Below are positions 1 to 7,192 of a stretch of 64,000 nucleotides of DNA, in pieces. Source of the stretch: Novosphingopyxis sp038234155 (lineage in GTDB: Bacteria > Pseudomonadota > Alphaproteobacteria > Sphingomonadales > Sphingomonadaceae); the NCBI GenBank assembly GCA_038234155.1, contig JBBSUT010000001.1, positions 17,455 to 81,454 of the forward strand, given 5' to 3'. Under the pieces are notes generated by a model. The model was not told the origin of the DNA and made no database searches. It worked only from the letters and a program-made list of their open reading frames with translations. Within the stretch, counting starts at the first letter, position 1. The number at the start of each line of letters is the position of its first letter. Made by a program: the position numbers and the translations under genes.

Positions 1-869
1 TTGCGCTCGGCAATTTTGACGGCTTCCACCGGGGCCACCAGGCCGTGGCGGGCGCGGCGATCGAGTGGGCACGCGGGGAAGGACGTCCCGCGATCATCGG
101 CACCTTCGATCCGCATCCCGTGCGGCTGTTCCAGCCTGGTGCACCGCCGTTCCGGCTGACGAGCCTTGATCAGCGCCAGCGATTGTTCGCGGCAGCCGGC
201 GCGGATGCCATGCTGGTGTTCGCGTTCGATCAGGCCCTGGCTGCCACCAGTGCGGACGATTTTGCGCGGCATCTTCTGGCCGGGCAACTGGGCGCGGCCG
301 GCGTGGTTACGGGCGGAGACTTCACCTTTGGCAAGGGGCGCGCGGGCAAGGCGCCAGATCTTGGCATTCTGGCCGCCGATCTGGGCCTGCGCAGCCGGAT
401 CATCGCGCCGGTGGAAGGTGGCGGCGACATCGTCTCGTCCACCCGCATCCGCGCGGCGCTGCGCAGCGGCGATCCGCAAGCCGCCGCACGTCTGCTGACG
501 CGGCCGTTCACGATAGAGGGGCCGGTGGTACACGGCGCCAAGACCGGGCGGCAACTGGGGTATCCCACCGCCAATCTGGAGCTCGGCCAATATCTGCGCC
601 CGCGCTACGGCATCTATGCGGTGCGCGGACGGCTGCCGGACGGCCGCGTGCTGGACGGCGCGGCCAATGTCGGCATCCGGCCAAGCTTTGATCCGCCGAT
701 CGAGCTGCTGGAACCGTATTTCTTCGATTTCTCGGGCGATCTGTACGGACAGACCATCGCCGTGGAATTGCACCATTTCCTCCGGCCCGAACGCAAGTTC
801 GACGATCTCGAAGAGCTCAAGGAGCAGATGGCGCAGGACTGCGCGCAGGCGCGGCGACTGCTGGGCTGA
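1..869 (+). CDS. ribF: Bifunctional riboflavin kinase / FAD synthetase RibF (5' end outside window)
   Basis: Phosphorylates riboflavin to FMN and adenylates FMN to FAD in the cytoplasm. The frame (codons from base 3) is open at the left edge and already encodes the nucleotidyltransferase motif GNFDGFHRGHQ, so only a short N-terminus is missing; the GTG at 45 is internal. The adenylyltransferase domain fills roughly the first half (GTFDPHP, SSTRIRAAL). The flavokinase domain follows, with its GRQLGYPTANLEL loop and a helical C-terminus. lspA follows after about 110 bp on the same strand. In E. coli ileS lies between these two genes; here it does not. Identification is secure, and only the start is unknown. 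Confidence 0.95.
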   Translation, partial: ALGNFDGFHRGHQAVAGAAIEWARGEGRPAIIGTFDPHPVRLFQPGAPPFRLTSLDQRQRLFAAAGADAMLVFAFDQALAATSADDFARHLLAGQLGAAGVVTGGDFTFGKGRAGKAPDLGILAADLGLRSRIIAPVEGGGDIVSSTRIRAALRSGDPQAAARLLTRPFTIEGPVVHGAKTGRQLGYPTANLELGQYLRPRYGIYAVRGRLPDGRVLDGAANVGIRPSFDPPIELLEPYFFDFSGDLYGQTIAVELHHFLRPERKFDDLEELKEQMAQDCAQARRLLG

Positions 870-980
870 GCGCCGCGGGCGGTTCGGCCCGCGTTCAGGC
901 GCGGGGGACCACGGGAGTGGACGCTGGAGCGCATTCGTGCAAACGGGGCGCGCGAACGGACAATGGAGGCAGCGACCCGC

Positions 981-1490
981 ATGACGCGTATCAAGATATT
1001 CGGGCTGATGCTCGCAGCGTTCGTGGTCCTGATCGATCAGGCCGTGAAGTACATCATGATCGTGCCGCTGTCGCTGCAGAGCAAGGGCACGATTTATTTG
1101 CTGCCGATCTTCAACCTGACCTGGGCGGAAAATCGCGGCGTATCGATGGGCATGTTCCAGGCGGGCACCGATGTGCAGCGCTGGGGCCTGGTGCTGCTGA
1201 CCGGCGTGCTCGCCACCGCGGTGCTGGTGTGGATGTGGCGGGAACGGCGCACGGGCGATGTGCTGGCGCTCGGTGCCATTCTGGGCGGCGCGATCGGCAA
1301 CATCATCGATCGCGCGCGGTTCGGCTATGTCGTCGACTATGCCGATTTGCACATTGGCGGCGTTCGGCCCTTTTTCATCTTCAATCTGGCCGATGCCTGC
1401 ATCACCATCGGCGTCCTGATATTGCTTGCCCGCGCCCTGCTCATGCGCGACAAGTCCGACCAACAAAATTCGGAGAATGTCCATGCGTAA
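981..1490 (+). CDS. lspA: Lipoprotein signal peptidase LspA (signal peptidase II)
   Basis: Inner-membrane aspartyl protease that removes the signal peptide from diacylglyceryl-modified prolipoproteins. The protein has four hydrophobic segments and the family blocks DQAVKYIM (segment 1), NRGVSMGMF and NIIDRARFGYVVDY...FNLADACI, the last carrying the two catalytic aspartates. An upstream in-frame ATG exists at 963, but GGAGG at 965-969 sits 11 nt before the ATG at 981, which I prefer; this gives 169 aa, normal for the family. The stop overlaps the start of the next gene by 8 nt, so the two are probably translationally coupled. The next gene encodes a lipoprotein, a likely substrate. Confidence 0.95.
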   Translation: MTRIKIFGLMLAAFVVLIDQAVKYIMIVPLSLQSKGTIYLLPIFNLTWAENRGVSMGMFQAGTDVQRWGLVLLTGVLATAVLVWMWRERRTGDVLALGAILGGAIGNIIDRARFGYVVDYADLHIGGVRPFFIFNLADACITIGVLILLARALLMRDKSDQQNSENVHA

Positions 1491-1959
1491 ATCGCTCGCT
1501 ATCCTTGGCGGCACGGCGCTGCTCGGCAGCCTTTCGGCCTGCGCCGGTGGCGGTCTGTTCGATCGTAACCAGCCAGACGAGTTCGCCGTGTCGCGGCAGG
1601 CTCCGCTGGTCATCCCGCCCGACTATGCGCTGGAGCCGCCGCAGCCCGGCGCTGCGCCGCTGCAGGTTGGCACCGATCAGGAGCAGGTGCTCGACGCGCT
1701 GTTCGGCGGCCCCGCGCCGCGCTCGATCGTGGAACAGGCGGTAACGACCGAGGCTGGCGACAGCGAAATGGGCATTCGCAGCGCGGTCGGCGATCCGCAG
1801 ACCAATGTGGTCAACAAGGGCTCGGTCACGCGCGACATCATCGCCGCGCCGCAGGGCGACGGGCAGGATGCGCAGGCGAGCACGCCCGCCAATGATCCCG
1901 CGGCCGACGGCGGCCAGCCATCGGTACCGGACGGCTATCGCCAGCCGCCCAACCCCTGA
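1483..1959 (+). CDS. DUF3035-type outer-envelope lipoprotein
   Basis: A 158-aa predicted lipoprotein of unknown function. The N-terminus MRKSLAILGGTALLGSLSAC is a lipoprotein signal peptide with lipobox LSAC and acylated Cys20. The mature part is Pro/Ala/Asp-rich, with the block DEFAVSRQAPLVIPPDYALE that I associate with alphaproteobacterial DUF3035 proteins. The rest looks disordered and ends in a Pro/Gln tail. GGAG at 1472-1475 lies 7 nt before the ATG, inside lspA, and the start overlaps the lspA stop. Pairing with lspA fits processing by its upstream neighbour. The family name comes from memory of sequence style; no activity can be assigned. Confidence 0.75.
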   Translation: MRKSLAILGGTALLGSLSACAGGGLFDRNQPDEFAVSRQAPLVIPPDYALEPPQPGAAPLQVGTDQEQVLDALFGGPAPRSIVEQAVTTEAGDSEMGIRSAVGDPQTNVVNKGSVTRDIIAAPQGDGQDAQASTPANDPAADGGQPSVPDGYRQPPNP

Positions 1960-2189
1960 TCGGCCGCATCCGGGCGCGCAGGGTTATTGGCATCCGGGCG
2001 GGGCATGTGCGCAGCAACGGCGCGTTCTTGTCCAAGCTGCGGGCCACGGGCGCCGCGTGCGCCGCCCGCCTGATCCCGCCATGTCAACCGCGCCAGGAAC
2101 GGTCCCAGCTTCTGTAACAGGCAAGCTTTTGTAAACGGGGGAGTAGCCGTGCTGGCGGGTTGACCGATGGGCGGCTGATGCGCAGAGCC

Positions 2190-4139
2190 TCAGGCCCGGG
2201 CGCCGGCCTCTCCGATATCGGTGCTGTTGTGGCGCAGCGCCTTGAGCACCGCTTCCACTATATCCGGTGCCATCAGACCGGCCTCGGCATATTGCCTTTC
2301 GGGCTTGTCCTGCTCCTGAAAGATGTCGGGCAGGCGCAGCGTGCGGATCTTCAATCCCGCATCGGTCAGGCCTTCGTCGCTGGCCATGGTGAGCACATGC
2401 GCGCCCAGTCCGCCGATCGCGCCCTCCTCGATCGTGATGCAGACCTCGTGCGTGGCCATCAGCCTGCGGATCAGCGCATGGTCGAGCGGTTTGGCGAAGC
2501 GCATGTCGGCCACGGTGGTGCTGAGGCCCTTGGCGTCCAGCGTATCGGCGGCCTTCAGCGCCTCTGCCAGCCGCGTGCCGAGCGACAGGATCGCGACCTT
2601 CTTGCCTTCGCGCACGACACGGCCTTTGCCGATCTCGAGCTTTTCCGGGATCTCGGGCAGCGCCGCACCGGTGCCCGCGCCGCGCGGATAGCGAAACGCG
2701 ATCGGCCCGTCGTCATACAGCGCGGCGGTGTGGACCATGTGCACCAGTTCGGCCTCGTCCGCGGCGGCCATCACCACGAAATTGGGCAAGGTAGCCAGAT
2801 AAGTCACGTCGAACGAACCGGCATGGGTCTGCCCGTCGTCGCCGACCAGTCCCGCGCGGTCGATTGCGAAGCGCACCGGCAAATTCTGGATCGCCACATC
2901 GTGCACCACTTGGTCGTAGGCGCGCTGCAGAAAGGTGGAATAGATCGCGGCGAACGGTTTCATGCCCTGCGCGGCAAGCCCGGCCGCAAAGGTTACCGCA
3001 TGCTGCTCGGCGATGCCCACGTCAAAGCTGCGCTCCGGAAACGCGGCCGCGAACTTGTCCACGCCGGTGCCGCCGGGCATCGCGCCGGTGATCGCGCAGA
3101 TGCGCTTGTCGGCGGTGGCTTCCGCGATCAATGCGTCGGCGAACACGGCGGTATAGCTCGGCGGCCCGCCGCCCTTGCCTTTGTCCTGCTTGCCGGTGAC
3201 GACATCGAATTTGGACACGCCGTGATATTTGTCGGCCGACGCCTCGGCCGGGCCATAGCCCTTGCCCTTCTGCGTCACGACATGGATCAGGATCGGGCCT
3301 TCTTCGGCATCGCGGACGTTTTCGAGCACGGGGATCAGATGATCGAGATTATGCCCGTCGATCGGGCCGACATAATAGAAGCCCAGCTCCTCGAACAAGG
3401 TGCCGCCGGTGACCATCCCGCGGGTATATTCCTCCGCCTTGCCGAGCGACTGGTGCACGCGGCGCGACAGTTTGCGCGCCACCTTGCTGGCAAGGCTGCG
3501 CAGGCCGAGATATTCGGAACTGGATATAAGCCGCGCGAGATAGGCGGACAGGCCGCCCACCGGCGGGGCGATCGACATGTCGTTGTCGTTCAGGATCACG
3601 ATCAGACGATTGCCCGCCTGCGCGGCGTTGTTCATCGCCTCATAGGCCATGCCCGCGCTCATTGCGCCGTCGCCGATCACCGCAATCGCCTTGTCGGCTC
3701 TGGCGCCGAGCTTGTTGGCCACGGCAAAACCGAGCGCGGCCGAAATCGAGGTGGAACTGTGCGCCGCGCCGAACGGATCATATTCGCTTTCGGAACGCTT
3801 GGTGAAGCCGCTGAGGCCCCCGCTCTGGCGCAGCGTGCGGATCCGGTCCCGCCGCCCGGTGAGGATCTTGTGCGGATAGCATTGATGGCCAACGTCGAAG
3901 ATCAGCCGGTCGTCAGGCGTGTTGAACACATAATGGATTGCGGTGGTCAGCTCGACCACCCCAAGGCCCGCGCCGAGATGGCCGCCGGTAACCGATACCG
4001 CGTCGATCATTTCGGCGCGCAGCTCGTCGCACAGCTGGCGCAGCTGCTCGGGCTTGAGCTTGCGCAGATCGCGCGGGGTATCGACCGTATCGAGGAGCGG
4101 TGTTTCCGGCCGCGTCGCAACATTATTTTCCGTCATCAT
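2190..4139 (-). CDS. dxs: 1-deoxy-D-xylulose-5-phosphate synthase
   Basis: Thiamine-diphosphate enzyme that condenses pyruvate and glyceraldehyde 3-phosphate, the first step of the MEP isoprenoid pathway; it also feeds thiamine and pyridoxine synthesis. At 649 aa it has full family length. Visible are GHQCYPHKILTGRRD, the ThDP/Mg motif GDGAMSAGMAYEAMNNA...NDNDMSI, the transketolase pyrimidine-binding segment DVGIAEQHAVTFAAGLA and the C-terminal transketolase domain. Two ATGs are possible (4139 and 4136), and AAGG just upstream suits either. The gene stands alone: the plus-strand neighbour ends 230 bp away, and the fur-like gene upstream is separated by an eight-copy minisatellite. A large ORF opposite it is a shadow. 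Confidence 0.96.
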   Translation of the reverse strand: MMTENNVATRPETPLLDTVDTPRDLRKLKPEQLRQLCDELRAEMIDAVSVTGGHLGAGLGVVELTTAIHYVFNTPDDRLIFDVGHQCYPHKILTGRRDRIRTLRQSGGLSGFTKRSESEYDPFGAAHSSTSISAALGFAVANKLGARADKAIAVIGDGAMSAGMAYEAMNNAAQAGNRLIVILNDNDMSIAPPVGGLSAYLARLISSSEYLGLRSLASKVARKLSRRVHQSLGKAEEYTRGMVTGGTLFEELGFYYVGPIDGHNLDHLIPVLENVRDAEEGPILIHVVTQKGKGYGPAEASADKYHGVSKFDVVTGKQDKGKGGGPPSYTAVFADALIAEATADKRICAITGAMPGGTGVDKFAAAFPERSFDVGIAEQHAVTFAAGLAAQGMKPFAAIYSTFLQRAYDQVVHDVAIQNLPVRFAIDRAGLVGDDGQTHAGSFDVTYLATLPNFVVMAAADEAELVHMVHTAALYDDGPIAFRYPRGAGTGAALPEIPEKLEIGKGRVVREGKKVAILSLGTRLAEALKAADTLDAKGLSTTVADMRFAKPLDHALIRRLMATHEVCITIEEGAIGGLGAHVLTMASDEGLTDAGLKIRTLRLPDIFQEQDKPERQYAEAGLMAPDIVEAVLKALRHNSTDIGEAGARA

Positions 4140-4173
4140 ATTACCTTATACACGCGGCAGGTGCGATCCGGTT

Positions 4174-4293
4174 GCAGGCCCGTCAATCGCCAGCCCATCA
4201 ATCGCCAGCCCATCAATCGCAGGCCCATCGATCGCAGGCCCATCAATCGCAGGCCCATCAATCGCAGGCCCATCAATCGCAGGCCCATCAATC
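4174..4293. repeat. 15-bp tandem minisatellite, 8 units, running into the fur-like stop codon
   Basis: Eight head-to-tail 15-bp units of consensus GCAGGCCCATCAATC, starting at 4174, 4189, 4204, 4219, 4234, 4249, 4264 and 4279, plus a partial ninth (GCAGGC). Unit 1 has CCG for CCA, units 2 and 3 have GCCAGCCC, and unit 4 has ATCGATC; the last four are identical. The array fills the gap between the dxs start and the 3' end of the fur-like gene. The fur stop (minus, 4288-4290) and its last codon are made from repeat sequence. Without spacers it is not CRISPR. Confidence 0.95.
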
Positions 4294-4746
4294 GCAGGCA
4301 GCGCATGTGCCGTGCACCTCGATCACCGGGCGATCGGGCGTGAAGCCGCTGGCGGCTGCGGTGTCGCGCACGCCGTTGGCGATGCGATCATTGTCGACAT
4401 GCGTCACCTCCCCGCAGCGCCCGCAGATCATGAAAATGCAATCGTGCACGCAGCCCGGGTGGCTGTTGGCAACATAGGCGTTGGCGCTCTCGACGCGCTG
4501 GGCGAGGTTGGTTTCCACGAACAGGTCGAGGATGCGGTAAACGCTGTTGGGCGCCACCCGCTTGTCGCGGCGCGTCGAAACTTTCTCGGCGATGTCATAG
4601 GCCGATGCGGGCGTCTTGAAGGTGGCCAGCACGTCGAAGATGAGCGCCCGCATCTCGGTCCATTGTTGGCCCGCGGCTTCCAATGTGGTCTGCGCCTCCT
4701 GCGTGAGCGAGGCGCCATGATGCTCGTGATGCGCATGGCCTGTCAT
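4288..4746 (-). CDS. Fur-family metalloregulator, probably Zur
   Basis: A 152-aa metal-sensing repressor. An N-terminal winged helix spans about residues 20-95 (RALIFDVLATFKTPASAYDI, APNSVYRILDLFVETNL), followed by a dimerisation domain with HPGCVHDC, CGRCG and C-terminal CAAC; the two CxxC pairs are the structural zinc site. The His-rich N-terminus (MTGHAHHEHH) and the MerC-like gene upstream suggest Zur rather than Fur, but this is inference. The frame extends upstream to 4902, but that part repeats a low-complexity sequence, whereas ATG 4746 gives normal family length. The last residue and stop come from the adjacent minisatellite. It probably shares a transcript with the MerC-like gene. 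Confidence 0.85.
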   Translation of the reverse strand: MTGHAHHEHHGASLTQEAQTTLEAAGQQWTEMRALIFDVLATFKTPASAYDIAEKVSTRRDKRVAPNSVYRILDLFVETNLAQRVESANAYVANSHPGCVHDCIFMICGRCGEVTHVDNDRIANGVRDTAAASGFTPDRPVIEVHGTCAACD

Positions 4747-4860
4747 GCGCTCGAATGTAGGCGCGCGCCGGGGGCAGGGCAATGCCGCAAATCCTGCCGG
4801 CATCGGGCGGCGCAGGCAACGGGCCGATGCGATCTGTGCGGTGCGCGGATGCCTGTGCCG

Positions 4861-4906
4861 TATGCGGCAGCGCGAACATGCCATATGCGGAAGCACGAAC
4901 ATGCCA
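4861..4906. repeat. 23-bp tandem duplication between merC-like and fur-like genes
   Basis: Two adjacent 23-bp copies, 4861-4883 and 4884-4906. Both begin TATGCGG and end GAACATGCCA and differ at two positions. A degenerate third start follows (TGCGCGGTAGCGCG, 4907-4920). They occupy the 190-bp gap upstream of the fur-like start, where a leader or operator would lie. No obvious palindromic operator is seen in the unit. Confidence 0.85.
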
Positions 4907-4937
4907 TGCGCGGTAGCGCGGGCGCAGCGCGAGAACG

Positions 4938-5306
4938 TCAGTGTGTGGCGCGGAAGTTCAGGTCGTGGCCGAGCGCAAGTATCGTTACGCCCAGGATGGT
5001 ATAGACCACTTCCATACCGCCATGGGGCAGACTGAGCGCCCCGGCCATCACGCCCAGGCCCAGCGATCCGATCGCCAGGGGAACGATAAAGCCATGCGCC
5101 ATGACTCCACGTCCCAGGCCGATCGCCCCGAGTGCCATGGCGACGACGAGGCCGAGTTCATGGACCCATTCCGCGCCGAGCAGCCCGCCGAGCGAGGCGG
5201 CGGCGGCCACGAATGCGGCGGTGGCAATGCAATGCACGACGCACAGGCCGGACAGTGCCATCGCCGCGCGGTCCCAGAAACCTTCCCTGTGCATCATCGT
5301 CGTCAT
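4938..5306 (-). CDS. MerC-domain inner-membrane protein
   Basis: A 122-aa protein with four hydrophobic helices. Early in the first is the cysteine pair of MerC-type metal transporters in GLCVVHCIATAAF (Cys, four residues, Cys), followed by a His-containing segment and the C-terminal block ILALGHDLN. MerC proteins import mercuric ion in mer operons. Chromosomal homologues next to Fur/Zur genes lack other mer genes, as here, so a role in zinc or another thiophilic metal is more plausible; this is inference. Start 5306 (MTTMMHREG) is preferred; an ATG at 5324 is possible but its purine-rich stretch lies too close. An AT-rich operator-like site lies just upstream, and heme A synthase is divergent. 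Confidence 0.8.
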   Translation of the reverse strand: MTTMMHREGFWDRAAMALSGLCVVHCIATAAFVAAAASLGGLLGAEWVHELGLVVAMALGAIGLGRGVMAHGFIVPLAIGSLGLGVMAGALSLPHGGMEVVYTILGVTILALGHDLNFRATH

Positions 5307-5331
5307 TGAAAAAGCTATAAGCATCTTTCCG

Positions 5332-5347
5332 ATAAGATACAACATTA
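5332..5347. promoter_or_regulatory. Candidate Zur-type operator upstream of the merC-like gene
   Basis: The minus strand reads TAATGTTGTATCTTAT about 25-40 bp upstream of the merC-like start. It matches 11 of 16 positions of TAATGTTATAACATTA, which is my recollection of a Zur-like palindrome, and stands out as AT-rich in a GC-rich region. The match is only moderate. Confidence 0.35.
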
Positions 5348-5495
5348 CATCTGGGGTAGCCGGGAAAAAGATACCGGTCCGCTTGCACCGGGTCAGGATC
5401 ATGGATTTCGGGCGTCTGGACGTTCCCGTCCGTTTTGCCGGTCGGTATCGGGCGTGCGCTTGCGGGCAGCTGCCATGCGCGCCATATCGTGGCGC

Positions 5496-6548
5496 ATGAC
5501 ATCGCTCGCCGCCTCCGCGCCCTCGCCTGCCACACAGGACCGCCCGATCGCCATCGCCAACTGGCTTCTCGGCGTGGCAATCCTTGTCTTTTTCATGGTC
5601 GTGGTCGGCGGCATCACGCGGCTGACCGAATCGGGCCTGTCGATCACCGAATGGCAACCGGTCACAGGCGCCATCCCTCCGCTTTCGCTGAGCGGATGGG
5701 AGGCCGAGTTCGCCAAATATCAGCTTACCCCGGAATATCGCCAGATCACCGGGCCGGCGGGGATGACGTTGGGGCAGTTCCAGTTCATCTTCCTGTGGGA
5801 GTGGGCGCACCGTCTGCTTGGGCGGCTGATCGGCCTGGCATTTGCCCTGCCGCTCGCGTTTTTCTGGCTGCGCGGCGCGATTCCCACCGGTTACAAGCCG
5901 CGTTTGCTGGCGTTGCTGGCGCTCGGCGGGCTGCAGGGCGCCATCGGATGGTGGATGGTGGTTTCCGGCCTGACGCTGCGGACAGATGTCAGCCATTACC
6001 GGCTGGCGACGCATCTGCTGACCGCGCTGTTCATCCTGTCAGGACTTGTCTGGACCGCGCTCGATCTGCGGCGTCTGGTCCAGGGGCATGCCGTCCCTGC
6101 CAGGCTGACCGGGACATCGCTGCTGCTGCTGGCCGTCATTGCCCTGCAGCTGCTTTACGGGGCATGGGTGGCGGGCATGGACGCCGGCTATGTGGCGAGC
6201 GACTGGCCGCTGATGAACGGGCAATTTGTCCCTGCGGGCATCGACTGGAGCAAGGGCACCGCCTTTGCCTTGTCCAATGATCCGTTCCTTGTGCACTTCA
6301 TCCACCGCTGGTGGGCATGGTTGGCGTTGGCGGCGGTCATCGTGCTGGCGCGCGGGGCCAGGCGGGCGGGCGTGCGCGGTGCTTCGATCGCGCTGTCAGC
6401 CATGATCGGCATCCAGATCCTGCTCGGCATCTCCACGGTGATGAGCGGCGTGGCATTGCCGCTGGCCGCCGCGCATCAGGCGGTCGGGGCGCTGCTGGTG
6501 GCCAGCGCCATCTGGGCAGCCCATGCGGCAGGCCGCGCTGCGGCCTAG
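5496..6548 (+). CDS. ctaA: Heme A synthase (COX15/CtaA family)
   Basis: Integral membrane oxidase that converts the C8 methyl of heme O to a formyl group, giving heme A for aa3-type cytochrome oxidases. About 350 aa with eight hydrophobic segments. Diagnostic motifs are GGITRLTESGLSITEWQPVTG after helix 1, FIFLWEWAHRLLGRLIG (EWxHR heme-ligand region), SHYRLATHLLTALFI and FVHFIHRWWAWLALA with paired histidines, as in type 2 COX15-like CtaA. The frame opens at 5454 (also ATG 5475); I chose ATG 5496 because the sequence from there resembles the family. No clear Shine-Dalgarno supports any of the three. It is divergent from the merC-like gene and stands alone. Confidence 0.93.
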   Translation: MTSLAASAPSPATQDRPIAIANWLLGVAILVFFMVVVGGITRLTESGLSITEWQPVTGAIPPLSLSGWEAEFAKYQLTPEYRQITGPAGMTLGQFQFIFLWEWAHRLLGRLIGLAFALPLAFFWLRGAIPTGYKPRLLALLALGGLQGAIGWWMVVSGLTLRTDVSHYRLATHLLTALFILSGLVWTALDLRRLVQGHAVPARLTGTSLLLLAVIALQLLYGAWVAGMDAGYVASDWPLMNGQFVPAGIDWSKGTAFALSNDPFLVHFIHRWWAWLALAAVIVLARGARRAGVRGASIALSAMIGIQILLGISTVMSGVALPLAAAHQAVGALLVASAIWAAHAAGRAAA

Positions 6549-6581
6549 CGCTCCGGCCCGGCGCCCCTGCGAAGCCGCATA

Positions 6582-6597
6582 GGGTATCATTATACCC
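6582..6597. other. Perfect inverted repeat between ctaA and rplM
   Basis: GGGTATCATTATACCC: six-bp perfect arms around CATT, 34 bp after ctaA and 22 bp upstream of the putative rplM -35. No T-tract follows, so it is a poor intrinsic terminator. It could be an operator or a ctaA 3'-end hairpin. Confidence 0.6.
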
Positions 6598-6619
6598 GCG
6601 CGCAAACGCCCGGTCAGCC

Positions 6620-6648
6620 TTGACTTGAGCGTCCGGAGCCGCCAATAG
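6620..6648 (+). promoter_or_regulatory. Putative housekeeping promoter of rplM-rpsI
   Basis: TTGACT (6620-6625), 17-bp spacer, CAATAG (6643-6648). The -35 is good and the -10 weak. Predicted transcription start is near 6655, just ahead of a stem-loop and about 58 nt before the rplM ATG. Confidence 0.5.
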
Positions 6649-6660
6649 CGCGACTTCACC

Positions 6661-6693
6661 GCCGTGGGTTCGCCCGCGGCTTTCGCTTTTTTA
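6661..6693 (+). terminator. Terminator-like hairpin in the rplM leader (possible attenuator)
   Basis: GCCGTGGG (6661-6668), loop TTCG, CCCGCGGC (6673-6680): an 8-bp stem with one G-U pair closed by a stable UUCG-type tetraloop, followed by TTTCGCTTTTTT. It lies downstream of the likely promoter and 20-50 nt before the rplM start, so it may attenuate ribosomal-protein transcription. Alternatively it terminates ctaA read-through. Confidence 0.55.
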
Positions 6694-6712
6694 CGATCCA
6701 AGGACGGCTAAT

Positions 6713-7192
6713 ATGAAGTCGCTTTCCAAGACCACCAAGTCGGTGCGTCCCGAGGATGTCGAGAAGTCGTGGCATGTCATCGATGCCGACGGTCTCGTCG
6801 TCGGCCGGGTCGCCACCATCATCGCCAACATCCTTCGCGGCAAGCACAAGCCCAGCTTTACGCCCCACGTCGATTGCGGTGACCATGTCATCGTCATCAA
6901 CGCAGGCAAGGTGCGCTTCACCGGCAACAAGCTGAAGCAGAAGGTGTATTACAAGCACACCGGTTATCCGGGGGGCATCAAGGGCATCACCGCCGAGAAG
7001 GTTCTCGAGGGTCGTTTCCCCGAGCGCGTTCTGGAGAAGGCCGTGGAGCGCATGGTTCCCCGGGGTCCGCTGGGCCGCGCCCAGATGAGGGCGCTGCATC
7101 TTTATGTCGGTACCGAGCATCCGCATGACGGACAGCAGCCCCAGACGCTGGACATCGCTGCGCGCAATCGCAAGAACAAGGTAGGTGCCTAA
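6713..7192 (+). CDS. rplM: 50S ribosomal protein L13
   Basis: Primary rRNA-binding protein of the large subunit, needed early in 50S assembly. At 159 aa it is somewhat longer than the ~142-aa E. coli protein. Recognised by WHVIDADGLVVGRVATIIANILRGKHKP, YYKHTGYPGGIKGITAEK and MVPRGPLGRAQMRALHLYVGTEHPHDGQQP. AAGGAC lies 8 nt upstream of the ATG. Its TAA overlaps the rpsI ATG (TAATG), the usual coupled L13-S9 pair. A promoter-like sequence and a terminator-like stem-loop lie in the leader, suggesting regulated expression. Confidence 0.98.
   Translation: MKSLSKTTKSVRPEDVEKSWHVIDADGLVVGRVATIIANILRGKHKPSFTPHVDCGDHVIVINAGKVRFTGNKLKQKVYYKHTGYPGGIKGITAEKVLEGRFPERVLEKAVERMVPRGPLGRAQMRALHLYVGTEHPHDGQQPQTLDIAARNRKNKVGA

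Noticed and set aside
2160..4343. 727-codon plus-strand ORF
   Set aside because: Lies opposite dxs and runs into the 15-bp repeats; the translation is His/Arg/Gly-rich with no domain. A high-GC shadow frame.
4938..5306. Mercury-resistance (mer) operon
   Set aside because: Only a MerC-like protein is present; merA, merT, merP and merR are absent, and a Fur/Zur-type regulator is adjacent.
6713..7192. Mitochondrial-like or truncated L13
   Set aside because: The slightly longer length comes from normal C-terminal variation; all conserved L13 blocks are present and the gene is complete.
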